A stretch of 64,000 nt of DNA from an uncultured Pseudomonadales bacterium (GTDB lineage: Bacteria > Pseudomonadota > Gammaproteobacteria > Pseudomonadales > Azotimanducaceae): NCBI GenBank assembly GCA_958296405.1, contig OY282519.1:1906132-1970131 (forward strand), written 5' to 3'. Position 1 is the first letter of the stretch. Each line of letters starts with the position of its first letter. The notes under the pieces are model-generated. The model did no database searches, was not told where the DNA came from, and worked only from the letters and a program-made list of their open reading frames with translations. A program made the translations under genes and the position numbers. This document shows positions 9,698-17,861 of the stretch, in pieces.

Positions 9698-9720
9698 TTG
9701 GGGGGCAAAGCCCCCCCCAA
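9698..9720. other. Perfect short-loop hairpin downstream of a DGR-like variable region
   Basis: GGGGGGC at 9700-9706, an AAA loop at 9707-9709 and GCCCCCC at 9710-9716 form a 7 bp all-GC stem, followed by two more C. It lies 25-47 bp beyond the TGA of the leftward FGE-fold gene. In known diversity-generating retroelements a GC-rich hairpin or cruciform with a 3-4 base loop sits just downstream of the variable repeat and promotes mutagenic homing. There is no T tract on either side, so an intrinsic terminator is less likely. A weaker repeat, GCCAAG-GG-CTTGGC, lies at 9672-9685. Confidence 0.6.
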
Positions 9721-9744
9721 CCCCCGATGTAAAGAGGCTAGGAC

Positions 9745-10779
9745 TCAAGGGGTGAGCGTCCGGGCCACCCGGAACCCGATGCCGCCGTTGCGGTTGCCGG
9801 TGGTGATCCTGATCCGGAACGCGGCGCGGAGGAACGCTGGACTGAGGAACCAGGAGCCGCCGCGCAAAACGCGCTTCGCGCAATCCCCACTCAGCCACGC
9901 GCTCCCGTCGCTCGGCGCTCCACGGTAGCTGCCGTTCCAGCAGTCCTCCGTCCACTCATAAATGTTGCCATGCATTTCGTGCAGGCCCCATGCGTTCGCG
10001 CCGAAGCTGCCAACGGGCGCGGTCTTGCTGAAGTCCCACTGGCTGCCGCAGCCGTCGCAGTTGGCCAAGTTGACGCCGATCGCGTCCCCCCAGCTGTACG
10101 CCGTCTCCGCGCCCGCGCGCGCCGCGTACTCCCACTCCGCCTCGCTCAGCAGGCGGTACTCCTTCCCTGTCCTCCGCGACAGCCACTGCACATAGCCCTT
10201 CGCGTCCTCCCAGCTCACATCGACCACCGGGCGATCACCTCTGCCCCAGCCATAGTCTTCGGGCCTGTGGCCGCAGCCGCCGGCGGCCGAGCAGGCATCC
10301 CACTCCGCGAACGTCACCTCGTACCTGCCCGCCGCGAAAGGCGCACGGAATGTCACATGATGCACTGGGCCTTCGTCGTCGTTCCGTCCCTGTTCATACG
10401 GCGGCGAACCCATCATGAACGACCCCGCCGGCACCACCACCATCTCAGGGCACTCCGGACAGTCGCGTCCCACCAAGACGCCGTCCTGCTCGACGAGCGT
10501 ATCGAACTGTGTCTGCAAGGGCGGCGTTTGGCGTTCCGCGGCCTTGTCCGCTTGCTCGATGCGTCGCAGCGCGGCGCGGGCCAAGGGCGCGAATGCGCCT
10601 TCGGGGTACTGCTGCAGATACGCCTCGAAGCCGGCCGCGTCGCCGTCGCGCACAGACTCCCAGAAGACGATTTCCACGGCGACATCGCTGCTGGCGTCGG
10701 CCTCGGCGCGGGCGACCGCTGCGCTCGCCAAGAAGACGAGCGCCAAGCCAAGAGCCAACGGCAAAGGGCGGCAGGTCAT
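9745..10779 (-). CDS. Secreted FGE-sulfatase/C-type-lectin-fold protein, probable DGR target
   Basis: 344 residues. A signal peptide (LALGLALVFLASAAVARA, cut near 26) is followed by a short helical stretch and an FGE/SUMF1-type domain from about 115. Landmarks are MVVVPAGSFMMGSP, PVVDVSWEDAKGYVQWLSR, YRLLSEAEWEYAARAG and GNIYEWTEDCW. The last 42 residues run RVLRGGSW...RNGGIGFRVARTLTP. Within them the codons at positions where DGR templates carry AAC are TTC, CTC, TTC, TTC, ATC, ATC, ACC, ACC, GGC and GGC, all of the form NNC, while the framework (RGGSW, LRAA, IGFRVAR) is kept. That is the footprint of adenine-directed mutagenesis. A hairpin follows the stop. The protein probably displays a variable ligand-binding face outside the cytoplasm. 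No reverse transcriptase or template repeat was found in this window. Confidence 0.85.
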   Translation of the reverse strand: MTCRPLPLALGLALVFLASAAVARAEADASSDVAVEIVFWESVRDGDAAGFEAYLQQYPEGAFAPLARAALRRIEQADKAAERQTPPLQTQFDTLVEQDGVLVGRDCPECPEMVVVPAGSFMMGSPPYEQGRNDDEGPVHHVTFRAPFAAGRYEVTFAEWDACSAAGGCGHRPEDYGWGRGDRPVVDVSWEDAKGYVQWLSRRTGKEYRLLSEAEWEYAARAGAETAYSWGDAIGVNLANCDGCGSQWDFSKTAPVGSFGANAWGLHEMHGNIYEWTEDCWNGSYRGAPSDGSAWLSGDCAKRVLRGGSWFLSPAFLRAAFRIRITTGNRNGGIGFRVARTLTP

Positions 10780-10918
10780 CGCGTCTCCTCGTTGCTGCCG
10801 GATACAAGCTCAGTCGTAGCGCCTAATCCTAGCGCAAGGTCGCAACGGCCCCTCTCTGCATGTCAACGCAAGCAGAAATGTCCCCATTTTGCCGGCGGGC
10901 ATGGCCGCGCGTTTGAGG

Positions 10919-13351
10919 TCAGGCGCGCAGCCGTTCGTTGGCCGGGTCCCAGGGGCTTTCCTCGATCACCTGCGCGGGGCAGCGTTCGCCCAGCACCTCG
11001 ATGTCGAGCCGCGTGCCCACCGTCGCCAACTCCGGGCGCACCATCGCCAAGGCTAAGGATTGCTGCAGCCGAAAGCCGTAGTTGCCGCTGGTGGAGCGCC
11101 CGACCAGTTCGCCGCCTAGGTAGATTGGGTTGTTGCCGAGCGGGTCTGTGTTGGGCGGGCTGTCCACGGCCAAGGTGACGAAGGCGTTGGCGAAGCCCCG
11201 CTGTTGCCAGGCCAACAGCCCGTTGCGGCCGGCGAAGTCCCCCTTGTCGAGCCGCACGAAGCGCTCGAGGCCGGATTCCAGCGCGGCGTATTCGATGGAG
11301 AGCTCCGCCCCGACCATGCGGTAGGACTTCTCGATGCGCAGCGAATCCATGGCGCGGATGCCGAACGGGGCGAGGCCAAGGTCACGCCCCGCCTCTGCCA
11401 AGGCATCGAAGATCGCGTTCTGGCATTCGATGGGATGGTGAATCTCCCAGCCCAGCTCGCCGACGAAGTTGAGCCGCAACAGCTTCGCCGCCGCCATGCC
11501 GATGTTGACGTTGCGCCCGGTGAGCCAAGGGAAGGCGGCGTTGGACACGTCCGCATCCGAGACGCGGCTGAGCAGGGTGCGCGCCTTCGGGCCGGCGATC
11601 ACCAACACCCCCATCGCGTTGGTGAGGTCGTCGAAGCGCACGCTGCCGTCGGTGGGCAGTTGGCGCGCCACGAAATCGTGATCCAAGCGGTGCAGGGCGC
11701 CGGCGGAGACGAGGTAGAAGCGATCCGGCGCCTCGCGATGGATGGTGAACTCGGAGTGGGCGCCGCCGCGCGCGGCCAAGGCGTGGCACAAGCCAATGCG
11801 CCCGACGCGGGGCAGCCGGTTGGCAACCAAATGATCCAAGAAGGCTGCGGCGCCCGGCCCGCTCAAGCGCGCCTTGGCGAACGCCGTCATGTCGAGCAAC
11901 CCCACGTTGTCGCGCACGTTGCGGCACTCCGCGCCGACAGGCTCGAACCACTCGGAGCGCCGGAAAGACCAGTGGTCCTCTTGGGCGACGCCGGCCGGCG
12001 CGAACCAATTCGGCCGCTCCCAGCCGAACTTCTGGCCAAACACCGCGCCCTGCGCGCGCATGCGCTCGTGGCAGGGCGCGGTGCGCAGCGGCCGACCTGC
12101 GGGGCGCTCCTCATCCGGGTAATGCACGGTGAAGACGTTGGCGTATGCCTCCTCGTTCTTCGCCTTGAGATAAGCGCCGGTCGCGTAGGGGCCGAAGCGC
12201 CGCGGGTCTACACCCAACATGTCGATGGTGGGCTCGCCCTCCACAATCCACTCGGCGAGCTGCCAGCCGGCGCCGCCGGCGGCGGTGATGCCGAAGCTGT
12301 GGCCCTCGTTCAGCCAAACGTTTGGCAAGCCCCACGCGGGGCCGACGATGGGGCTGCCGTCTGGCGTGTAGGCAATGGCGCCGTTGAACGCCTGCTTGAC
12401 GCCAAGCTCGGCGAATGTCGGCACCCGGTGGATGGCGGACTCGATGTGCGGCGCCAAGCGGTCGATGTCGGTGTCGAACAGCTCGTACTCACTATCTGGG
12501 TCTGGGCCGTCCAGGTAGCAGGCCGGCGCGCCGTGTTCGTAGGGGCCGAGCAATAGGCCGCCGGCCTCTTCGCGCATGTACCAAGAGCCGTCGGATTCGC
12601 GCAGCACGCCGAGCTCCGGCAAGCCACGCTCGCGCCGCACCACGAGGTCTGGGTGCGGCTCGGTGACGAGGTATTGGTGCTGCACCGGCAGCACCGGAAC
12701 GTCCAGCCCCAGCATCGCTCCCGTGCGGCGGGCGAAGTTGCCGGTCGCGCACACCAGATGCTCGCAAAGGATGTCGCCTTGGGTCGTGCGCACGCGCCAC
12801 TCGCCGCCCGGCGCGCGTTCGATGCCGGTGACGCAGGTTTGCCGCTGGATGGACGCGCCCCGCGCCCGGGCGCCGCGCGCCAAGGCTTGGGTGAGGTCTG
12901 CCGGCTGCACGTAGCCGTCCTCGGGGTGGCGAATGGCGCCGAGGAGGCCGTCGGTCACGGCCAGCGGCCAGATGTCCTGCACCTGTTCCGGCGTCAGGAA
13001 CTCCACGTCCACGCCGATGGTGCGGGCGACGCCGGCGTACTGCCGATACTCGTCCATGCGGTCTTGCGTCATGGCGAGGCGAATGTTGCCGACGCGCCTG
13101 AGGCCCACGTCTTGCCCCGTTTCGGCTTGGAGTTCGCCATAGAGGCGCACCGAGTGCTTGTGGAGCTGCCCGACGGAATAGCTCATGTTGAAGAGCGGCA
13201 ACAGGCCGGCGGCATGCCACGTCGAGCCGGACGTGAGCTCTTTGCGCTCCAACAGCGTCACGTCCGTCCAGCCCTTCTTGGCCAGGTGGTAGAGCGTGGC
13301 AACGCCGACCACGCCGCCGCCGATCACTACGACGCGTGCAGTCTGGCTCAT
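10919..13351 (-). CDS. FAD-dependent dimethylglycine/sarcosine dehydrogenase-like protein with C-terminal GcvT domain
   Basis: 810 residues from the ATG at 13349-13351, which has AAGGAAG six bases upstream; an in-frame upstream ATG at 13381 lacks this. Residues 1-400 are a DAO-type flavoprotein with the dinucleotide fold VVVIGGGVVGVATLYHLAKK and STWHAAGLL. The rest is a folate-binding GcvT/GCV_T_C module (FAKARLSGPGAAAFLDHL, ELGWEIHHP). Such enzymes demethylate dimethylglycine or sarcosine oxidatively and pass the C1 unit to tetrahydrofolate. It is the last gene of a leftward cluster with the MTHFR-FTHFS fusion and a DmdA-like methyltransferase, which supports a methylated-amine or sulfonium substrate. 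The exact substrate cannot be read from sequence. Confidence 0.85.
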   Translation of the reverse strand: MSQTARVVVIGGGVVGVATLYHLAKKGWTDVTLLERKELTSGSTWHAAGLLPLFNMSYSVGQLHKHSVRLYGELQAETGQDVGLRRVGNIRLAMTQDRMDEYRQYAGVARTIGVDVEFLTPEQVQDIWPLAVTDGLLGAIRHPEDGYVQPADLTQALARGARARGASIQRQTCVTGIERAPGGEWRVRTTQGDILCEHLVCATGNFARRTGAMLGLDVPVLPVQHQYLVTEPHPDLVVRRERGLPELGVLRESDGSWYMREEAGGLLLGPYEHGAPACYLDGPDPDSEYELFDTDIDRLAPHIESAIHRVPTFAELGVKQAFNGAIAYTPDGSPIVGPAWGLPNVWLNEGHSFGITAAGGAGWQLAEWIVEGEPTIDMLGVDPRRFGPYATGAYLKAKNEEAYANVFTVHYPDEERPAGRPLRTAPCHERMRAQGAVFGQKFGWERPNWFAPAGVAQEDHWSFRRSEWFEPVGAECRNVRDNVGLLDMTAFAKARLSGPGAAAFLDHLVANRLPRVGRIGLCHALAARGGAHSEFTIHREAPDRFYLVSAGALHRLDHDFVARQLPTDGSVRFDDLTNAMGVLVIAGPKARTLLSRVSDADVSNAAFPWLTGRNVNIGMAAAKLLRLNFVGELGWEIHHPIECQNAIFDALAEAGRDLGLAPFGIRAMDSLRIEKSYRMVGAELSIEYAALESGLERFVRLDKGDFAGRNGLLAWQQRGFANAFVTLAVDSPPNTDPLGNNPIYLGGELVGRSTSGNYGFRLQQSLALAMVRPELATVGTRLDIEVLGERCPAQVIEESPWDPANERLRA

Positions 13352-13459
13352 CGCGCTTCCTTGGCCAGCGGCGACGCCCACTCCCTCAGCCCGGGATGTG
13401 CTGGGCGATGCTGCCTCAACGCCAGCGGCGCCACGCCCGCCACGCGCTGGCGGCGCCGG

Positions 13460-16156
13460 TCACAGGCCAACAACGCGCCCATCGGCAGCGACGCCGATGT
13501 CATGCGCCGCGGGGCGGCGTGGCAGGCCAGGCATCGTCATGATGTTGCCGCAGATGGCGACGACGAAGCCGGCGCCGGCGCACAGCCGCGCTTCCCGCAC
13601 CGGCAGCACATGGCCGGAGGGTGCGCCGCGGGCCTTGGCGTCCGCAGAGAAGCTGTACTGCGTTTTCGCCACGCACACCGGCAGGTGGCCGTAGCCCAAT
13701 GCCTCGAACTCGGCGAGATGGCGCTGCGCCGCGGGCGTCAGGTCGATGCCGGCAGCGCCATAGAGCGCCGTGGCGACGGTGTTCAGCTTGTCGGCAAGGG
13801 CCATGTCGTTCGGATACAGCAAGTTCGCGCGCGGGGCGTCTGCCGCCAATTCGTCCAGCACGCCGTGCGCCAAGTCTTCCGCGCCGGCGCCGCCGTCTCG
13901 CCAATGGGTCGCGGCGATGGCCTTGGCGCCGTGTGCTTGGGCGATGGCCTCGATGGCGGCCAGCTCGTCTGCGGCATCGGACGGGAAACGGTTGATGGCC
14001 ACCAACGGTGTCAACCCGAAGCGCTTGAGATTGGCGATGTGGCGGGCGAGGTTCGGCGCCCCGGCCTGCACTGCGGCGACGTTCGGAGTGGCCAAGTCCT
14101 CCAAGGCCACGCCGCCGTGCAGCTTGAGGGCGCGCACCGTGCAAACCAGCACCGCGGCATGTGGCCACAGGCCGCTTTGTCGGCACTTGATGTTCAGGAA
14201 CTTCTCGGCCCCAAGGTCTGCCCCGAAGCCGGCTTCGGTGACCACGATGTCTGAGAGCGCCAGCGCCGCCCGCGTGGCCGCCACGGTGTTGCAGCCGTGG
14301 GCGATGTTGGCGAATGGGCCGCCATGCACGAAGGCCGGGTTGCCGGCCAAGGTTTGCACGAGGTTTGGCTGCAGGGCGTCGCGCAGGAGCGCCGTCAGGG
14401 CGCCGGCGGCGTCCAAGTCTTGGGCGGTGACCGCGCTGCCATCGGTGCGCCGGGCGACGACGATCTGGCCCAAGCGTCGCTCCAGGTCTTGCAGGTCTTG
14501 CGCGAGGCACAACACGGCCATCACCTCGGAAGCCGCGGTGATGTCGAAGCCGGTGCGCCGCGTTTGCCCGCGCCCAACCGGCAACTCCAAGTCGCGCAGG
14601 GCGCGGTCATTAAGGTCGAGGACGCGCCGCCAAGTCGCTGCGGCGAGGTCGATGCCTTGGGCGTTGCCCCAATGCAGATGGTTGTTCAGCAGCGTCGCCA
14701 GCAGGTTATGGGCGGCCGTCACGGCGTGCAGGTCGCCATTGAAGTGCAGGTTGATGTCCGCCATCGGGGCAATTTGCGACCAACCGCCGCCGGTGGCGCC
14801 CCCCTTCATGCCGAAGCAAGGGCCGAGGGAGGGTTCCCGCAGGCAGGCCACCGCATTGGCGCCCAAGCGATTCAACGCATCGACCAAGCCGATGCTGGTG
14901 GTGGTCTTGCCCTCGCCAGCAGGCGTGGGTGAAATCGCCGTGACCAGCACGAGCTTGCCGTTTGAGCGTTCCTTGGCGGCGCTGAGCGCTTCGAGCGGCA
15001 GCTTCGCCTTGTGGTGCCCGTAAGGAATGAGGGCGTCGGCCACGGTGCCGAAACGTTCTCGGGCCAAGCTCTCGATGGGGCGCAGCGGCACGCTGGCAGC
15101 GATGTCGCCGTCGCTGGTCGTGGACGGGTCGAGCAGCCGCTCAGGCGCCAACGCTGGCGCGTCGCGGGTGGCGGCAATGCTGGGGGAAGCATGTGCGTTG
15201 GCCATTCGCTCGTCGGTGCCTTGGCCGTCGAGCGCGGCTTGGCGTCGCAGCCATTCGCTGGCGCTTGCCAAGCCGCCAAAGGGAAACAGGTGGATGCCGG
15301 CGAGTGTGCTGGCAGGCGTTTGCGCCAAATGTTCCACCAACGCATCCATCAAGCGGTCCGGAGACCACGCGCCGAGCAGCCGCACCACGCCGGGGCGCTG
15401 GGTCAGCGCCTTTGTGGAGGCGCCGATGCCGCAACGGGCGGCGAACTTGATTAGGGTGCGCAAGCGCGCCGGCGCCGGCAGCCCCACCCGCACGGACACG
15501 GCAGCGTCCGACGCTTCGAGATGGTTCAGCCAATCGAGGATGGGCGCCGGCGCGAAGGCGAACTGCGTGACCAGCGTGAGCTCGGTGTTGGTCTGCCGCG
15601 CATACGCCAACTTGCGTTCGAGCGCCGCGCGCAGGGTGTCCGCATCCGCGTGGACATGGCGCTCTGGGTGGGCGGCGCAGCATAGGCGGGCAAAACCGTG
15701 GGCGGCTAGGCGGCCAGAATCCAAGACGGCGAGGCTGTCTTGGAACGGCCCGGCCGGGTGCGCACGGTCTCCGGCGATCAGCAACAGCGCGTCCACGCCG
15801 GCTGCCGAGAGTTGCGCCAAGCGCTCGTCCAAGTCTCGCTCGCTCGCAATGTCTCGCGCCGTGAGATGCGGCACAGGCCGCAAGTGCGCTTGCAGCAAGC
15901 GGCGACACGCGGCGACGCTGTCGCGCCAATCCGCTTTGGGCGGGAACGGAACGTAGACGTCCGTGCCGGGGCGCAGACGCTCCGCCAGCGCATGGGCGTC
16001 GGCGAGTTGTCGCGGCGCGAGCTCGATGGAGGCGCCCTCAGCGAGGCGCTGGCGGATCCCGCAGCGCGGCGCGTTGGCAGCGGTCGCTCGGTGCGACACG
16101 GCCACGGGCGCGGCGGGCGCCTGGGGTGCCGGCGCGGCCAGCGGCTTAGTCCACAT
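13460..16156 (-). CDS. Fused methylenetetrahydrofolate reductase - formate-tetrahydrofolate ligase
   Basis: 898 residues. Residues about 35-310 look like a MetF-type TIM barrel (VYVPFPPKADW, HLTARDIAS, ALLLIAGDR, ELTLVTQFAF). From about 350 to the end it is a complete formate-THF ligase, with the P-loop-like TPAGEGKTTTSIGL, REPSLGPCFGMKGGATGGG and NLHFNGDLHAVTAAHN. Together with a FolD activity encoded elsewhere, the two halves would oxidise 5-methyl-THF to 10-formyl-THF and then release formate with ATP gain. The ATG overlaps the end of the DmdA-like gene by 11 bp, so the methyl-THF producer and consumer are translationally coupled. Fusion of these two enzymes is unusual: each is normally a separate protein of roughly 300 and 556 residues. 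Confidence 0.88.
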   Translation of the reverse strand: MWTKPLAAPAPQAPAAPVAVSHRATAANAPRCGIRQRLAEGASIELAPRQLADAHALAERLRPGTDVYVPFPPKADWRDSVAACRRLLQAHLRPVPHLTARDIASERDLDERLAQLSAAGVDALLLIAGDRAHPAGPFQDSLAVLDSGRLAAHGFARLCCAAHPERHVHADADTLRAALERKLAYARQTNTELTLVTQFAFAPAPILDWLNHLEASDAAVSVRVGLPAPARLRTLIKFAARCGIGASTKALTQRPGVVRLLGAWSPDRLMDALVEHLAQTPASTLAGIHLFPFGGLASASEWLRRQAALDGQGTDERMANAHASPSIAATRDAPALAPERLLDPSTTSDGDIAASVPLRPIESLARERFGTVADALIPYGHHKAKLPLEALSAAKERSNGKLVLVTAISPTPAGEGKTTTSIGLVDALNRLGANAVACLREPSLGPCFGMKGGATGGGWSQIAPMADINLHFNGDLHAVTAAHNLLATLLNNHLHWGNAQGIDLAAATWRRVLDLNDRALRDLELPVGRGQTRRTGFDITAASEVMAVLCLAQDLQDLERRLGQIVVARRTDGSAVTAQDLDAAGALTALLRDALQPNLVQTLAGNPAFVHGGPFANIAHGCNTVAATRAALALSDIVVTEAGFGADLGAEKFLNIKCRQSGLWPHAAVLVCTVRALKLHGGVALEDLATPNVAAVQAGAPNLARHIANLKRFGLTPLVAINRFPSDAADELAAIEAIAQAHGAKAIAATHWRDGGAGAEDLAHGVLDELAADAPRANLLYPNDMALADKLNTVATALYGAAGIDLTPAAQRHLAEFEALGYGHLPVCVAKTQYSFSADAKARGAPSGHVLPVREARLCAGAGFVVAICGNIMTMPGLPRRPAAHDIGVAADGRVVGL

Positions 16157-17477
16157 GATCGCGGCCGTGCGCTCGCGCCGTCTCGCGGCTGTTTGGGTTC
16201 ACGGAGGGGCGGAAGGGCACGTCCACCACTTCCGCGGCCACGGCCTCGCCATCTTCGGGGCCACGGTAACAGGCTGGCAGTGCCACAGTGAGCCGTGTGC
16301 CGATGGCGCGCAGGGCCCAAGGCACGTAGGCGAGCGCGATGTTGGTTTCCAGCTCCGGCGAGAACCAAGGCGAGGTGACGTAACCCACCGCGTCGCCGCC
16401 GTCCGCGCCCCTCACGAGCCAGAAGTCATTGGCGTAGTCCGTCACTGGCTGGCCGCCGAAGACGAGGCCAACCAAGACGTTCCGAAACGGCGGGTTGTCC
16501 GCCTCGATTTGCTCGCGCGCGGCCTCCAGCGCTGCTTTGCCGATGTAGTCCGCTTGTTTGCGCCGCGGCACCTGGTAGCCCAAGTTGCATTGGAACGGCA
16601 GCGTCTCTTGGTCTAAATCCTGCCCCCAAGAGAGGATGCCGGCGGCGATGCGGCGATGGTGCGCTGGGGCAATCACCCGGAGGTTGTGCGGCTTGCCCGC
16701 CTCCAACAGCGCGTACCACATGTCTTCCGCGTGGCGGGTGGCGTCCTTCAAGTAAATCTCGTAGCCCTTCTCGCCGGTGAAGCCTGTTTGCGAGACGATC
16801 ACGTCGCGCCCGGCCACTTGGCCGGCGAGCAAGCCGTAGTAGGGCAGGTCGCGCACCTGCTCACCGAACAAGTCCACCAGCAGCGCTTCAGACTTGGGGC
16901 CTTGCACCTGCACGGGGGACACGTCGATCTCGGCGATGCTCACGTCATGGCGCAAGCCGACGTTGACGCCGCGCAGCCACAACTCCAAGTCGCTGTCTGC
17001 CAGCGAGAACCAAAACTCGTCTTCGGCGACGCGCAGCAGCACCGGATCGTTCAGCACCCCGCCGGCTTCGTTGCAGAGGATGACGTACTTGGCGCGCATC
17101 GGGCGGATGGCGGTGGCGTCGCGGGTGATGACGTGGTTGACGAAGCGCTCGGCGTCTGGCCCCTTCACTTGGATTTGCCGCTCCACTGCGACGTTCCACA
17201 GTGTCACGTCATTCACCAGCGCGTCGTACTCCACCATCGCGCCGCCGTCTTCGGGACGCACATAGCCGCGTGGGTGATACGTGCGGTTGTACACGGTGGC
17301 GCGCCAACAGCCGGCCTCAAGGGAGAGATGCCAGTACGGCGATTTGCGCACGCGGGTGGAGATCAGCATCTCCACCCGCGTGGGGCCGGATTGGCGCAGG
17401 TTGATGGGCACGCGCCGATCTGATTGATCGACGCTGGCGCATTGGCGCAGATCACTGCGCTCGATGGTGTTGGACAT
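16146..17477 (-). CDS. DmdA-like GcvT-family THF methyltransferase (demethylase)
   Basis: 443 residues from the ATG at 17475-17477, preceded by AGAGGG; the open frame extends further upstream but is arginine-rich and not protein-like. The GCV_T fold is clear: GGVLNDPVLLRVAEDEFWFS, DVSPVQVQGPKSEALL, TGFTGEKGYEIYL. The N-terminal ISTRVRKSPYW...VYNRTYHP and the GGVLNDP...LADSDLELW block resemble DMSP demethylase (DmdA) more than glycine-cleavage T protein, although the later GEKGYEIYL is GcvT-like. The likely reaction is transfer of a methyl group from DMSP, betaine or a relative to THF. The next gene carries the enzymes needed to oxidise the product. Confidence 0.75.
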   Translation of the reverse strand: MSNTIERSDLRQCASVDQSDRRVPINLRQSGPTRVEMLISTRVRKSPYWHLSLEAGCWRATVYNRTYHPRGYVRPEDGGAMVEYDALVNDVTLWNVAVERQIQVKGPDAERFVNHVITRDATAIRPMRAKYVILCNEAGGVLNDPVLLRVAEDEFWFSLADSDLELWLRGVNVGLRHDVSIAEIDVSPVQVQGPKSEALLVDLFGEQVRDLPYYGLLAGQVAGRDVIVSQTGFTGEKGYEIYLKDATRHAEDMWYALLEAGKPHNLRVIAPAHHRRIAAGILSWGQDLDQETLPFQCNLGYQVPRRKQADYIGKAALEAAREQIEADNPPFRNVLVGLVFGGQPVTDYANDFWLVRGADGGDAVGYVTSPWFSPELETNIALAYVPWALRAIGTRLTVALPACYRGPEDGEAVAAEVVDVPFRPSVNPNSRETARAHGRDHVD

Positions 17478-17861
17478 GGACGAACCCTCTGTTGGGATGA
17501 CGCGGCAACGCCGCGCGCCCTTGACGAACAAATGATGAACAAGGCCCCACGGCGTGGGGCGAAGCATGACGGCTGCCGGCCGCTCGGGGCGCCACGCCGG
17601 GCGCCGCAAGCGCCAACCGTGCCGCGCCCTGGGCGTAGCGTCGCGCCGGGCGGGAGCGTGGCTGGCGACGGGGACGCGACGATCCTGACATGGCGCTGTA
17701 ATCGTGGCTGAGCGCGGCGAGATTAGCCGAACGCGAACGCCGCGGGCAGGCATGGAACGGGACTCAAACCCTCCTAAAAGGGACACGCGCGGAGGCGCTG
17801 TCGGCGCAGTCGTCCAAACGGCTGTTCGCCGGCGTGGCGCGGCACCGGGGGACGCGCCCGT
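17478..17861. other. Intergenic region upstream of the one-carbon operon
   Basis: 384 bp with no convincing gene. It must carry the promoter of the leftward operon beginning at 17477, with AGAGGG as ribosome-binding site at its edge. It lies downstream of the GlxA-type regulator's stop. I see no clear paired operator half-sites, no terminator with a T run, and no tRNA despite a GTTTGAGTCCC string on the minus strand near 17758-17768. Confidence 0.5.

Noticed and set aside
11204-14254. Two long plus-strand frames opposite the DMGDH-like and MTHFR-FTHFS genes
   Set aside because: Antisense shadows with repetitive Arg/Gly/His composition and no family features.
17750-17830. tRNA-like T-arm string GTTTGAGTCCC on the minus strand
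   Set aside because: The T stem has only three pairs and no acceptor, D or anticodon arms can be drawn around it.
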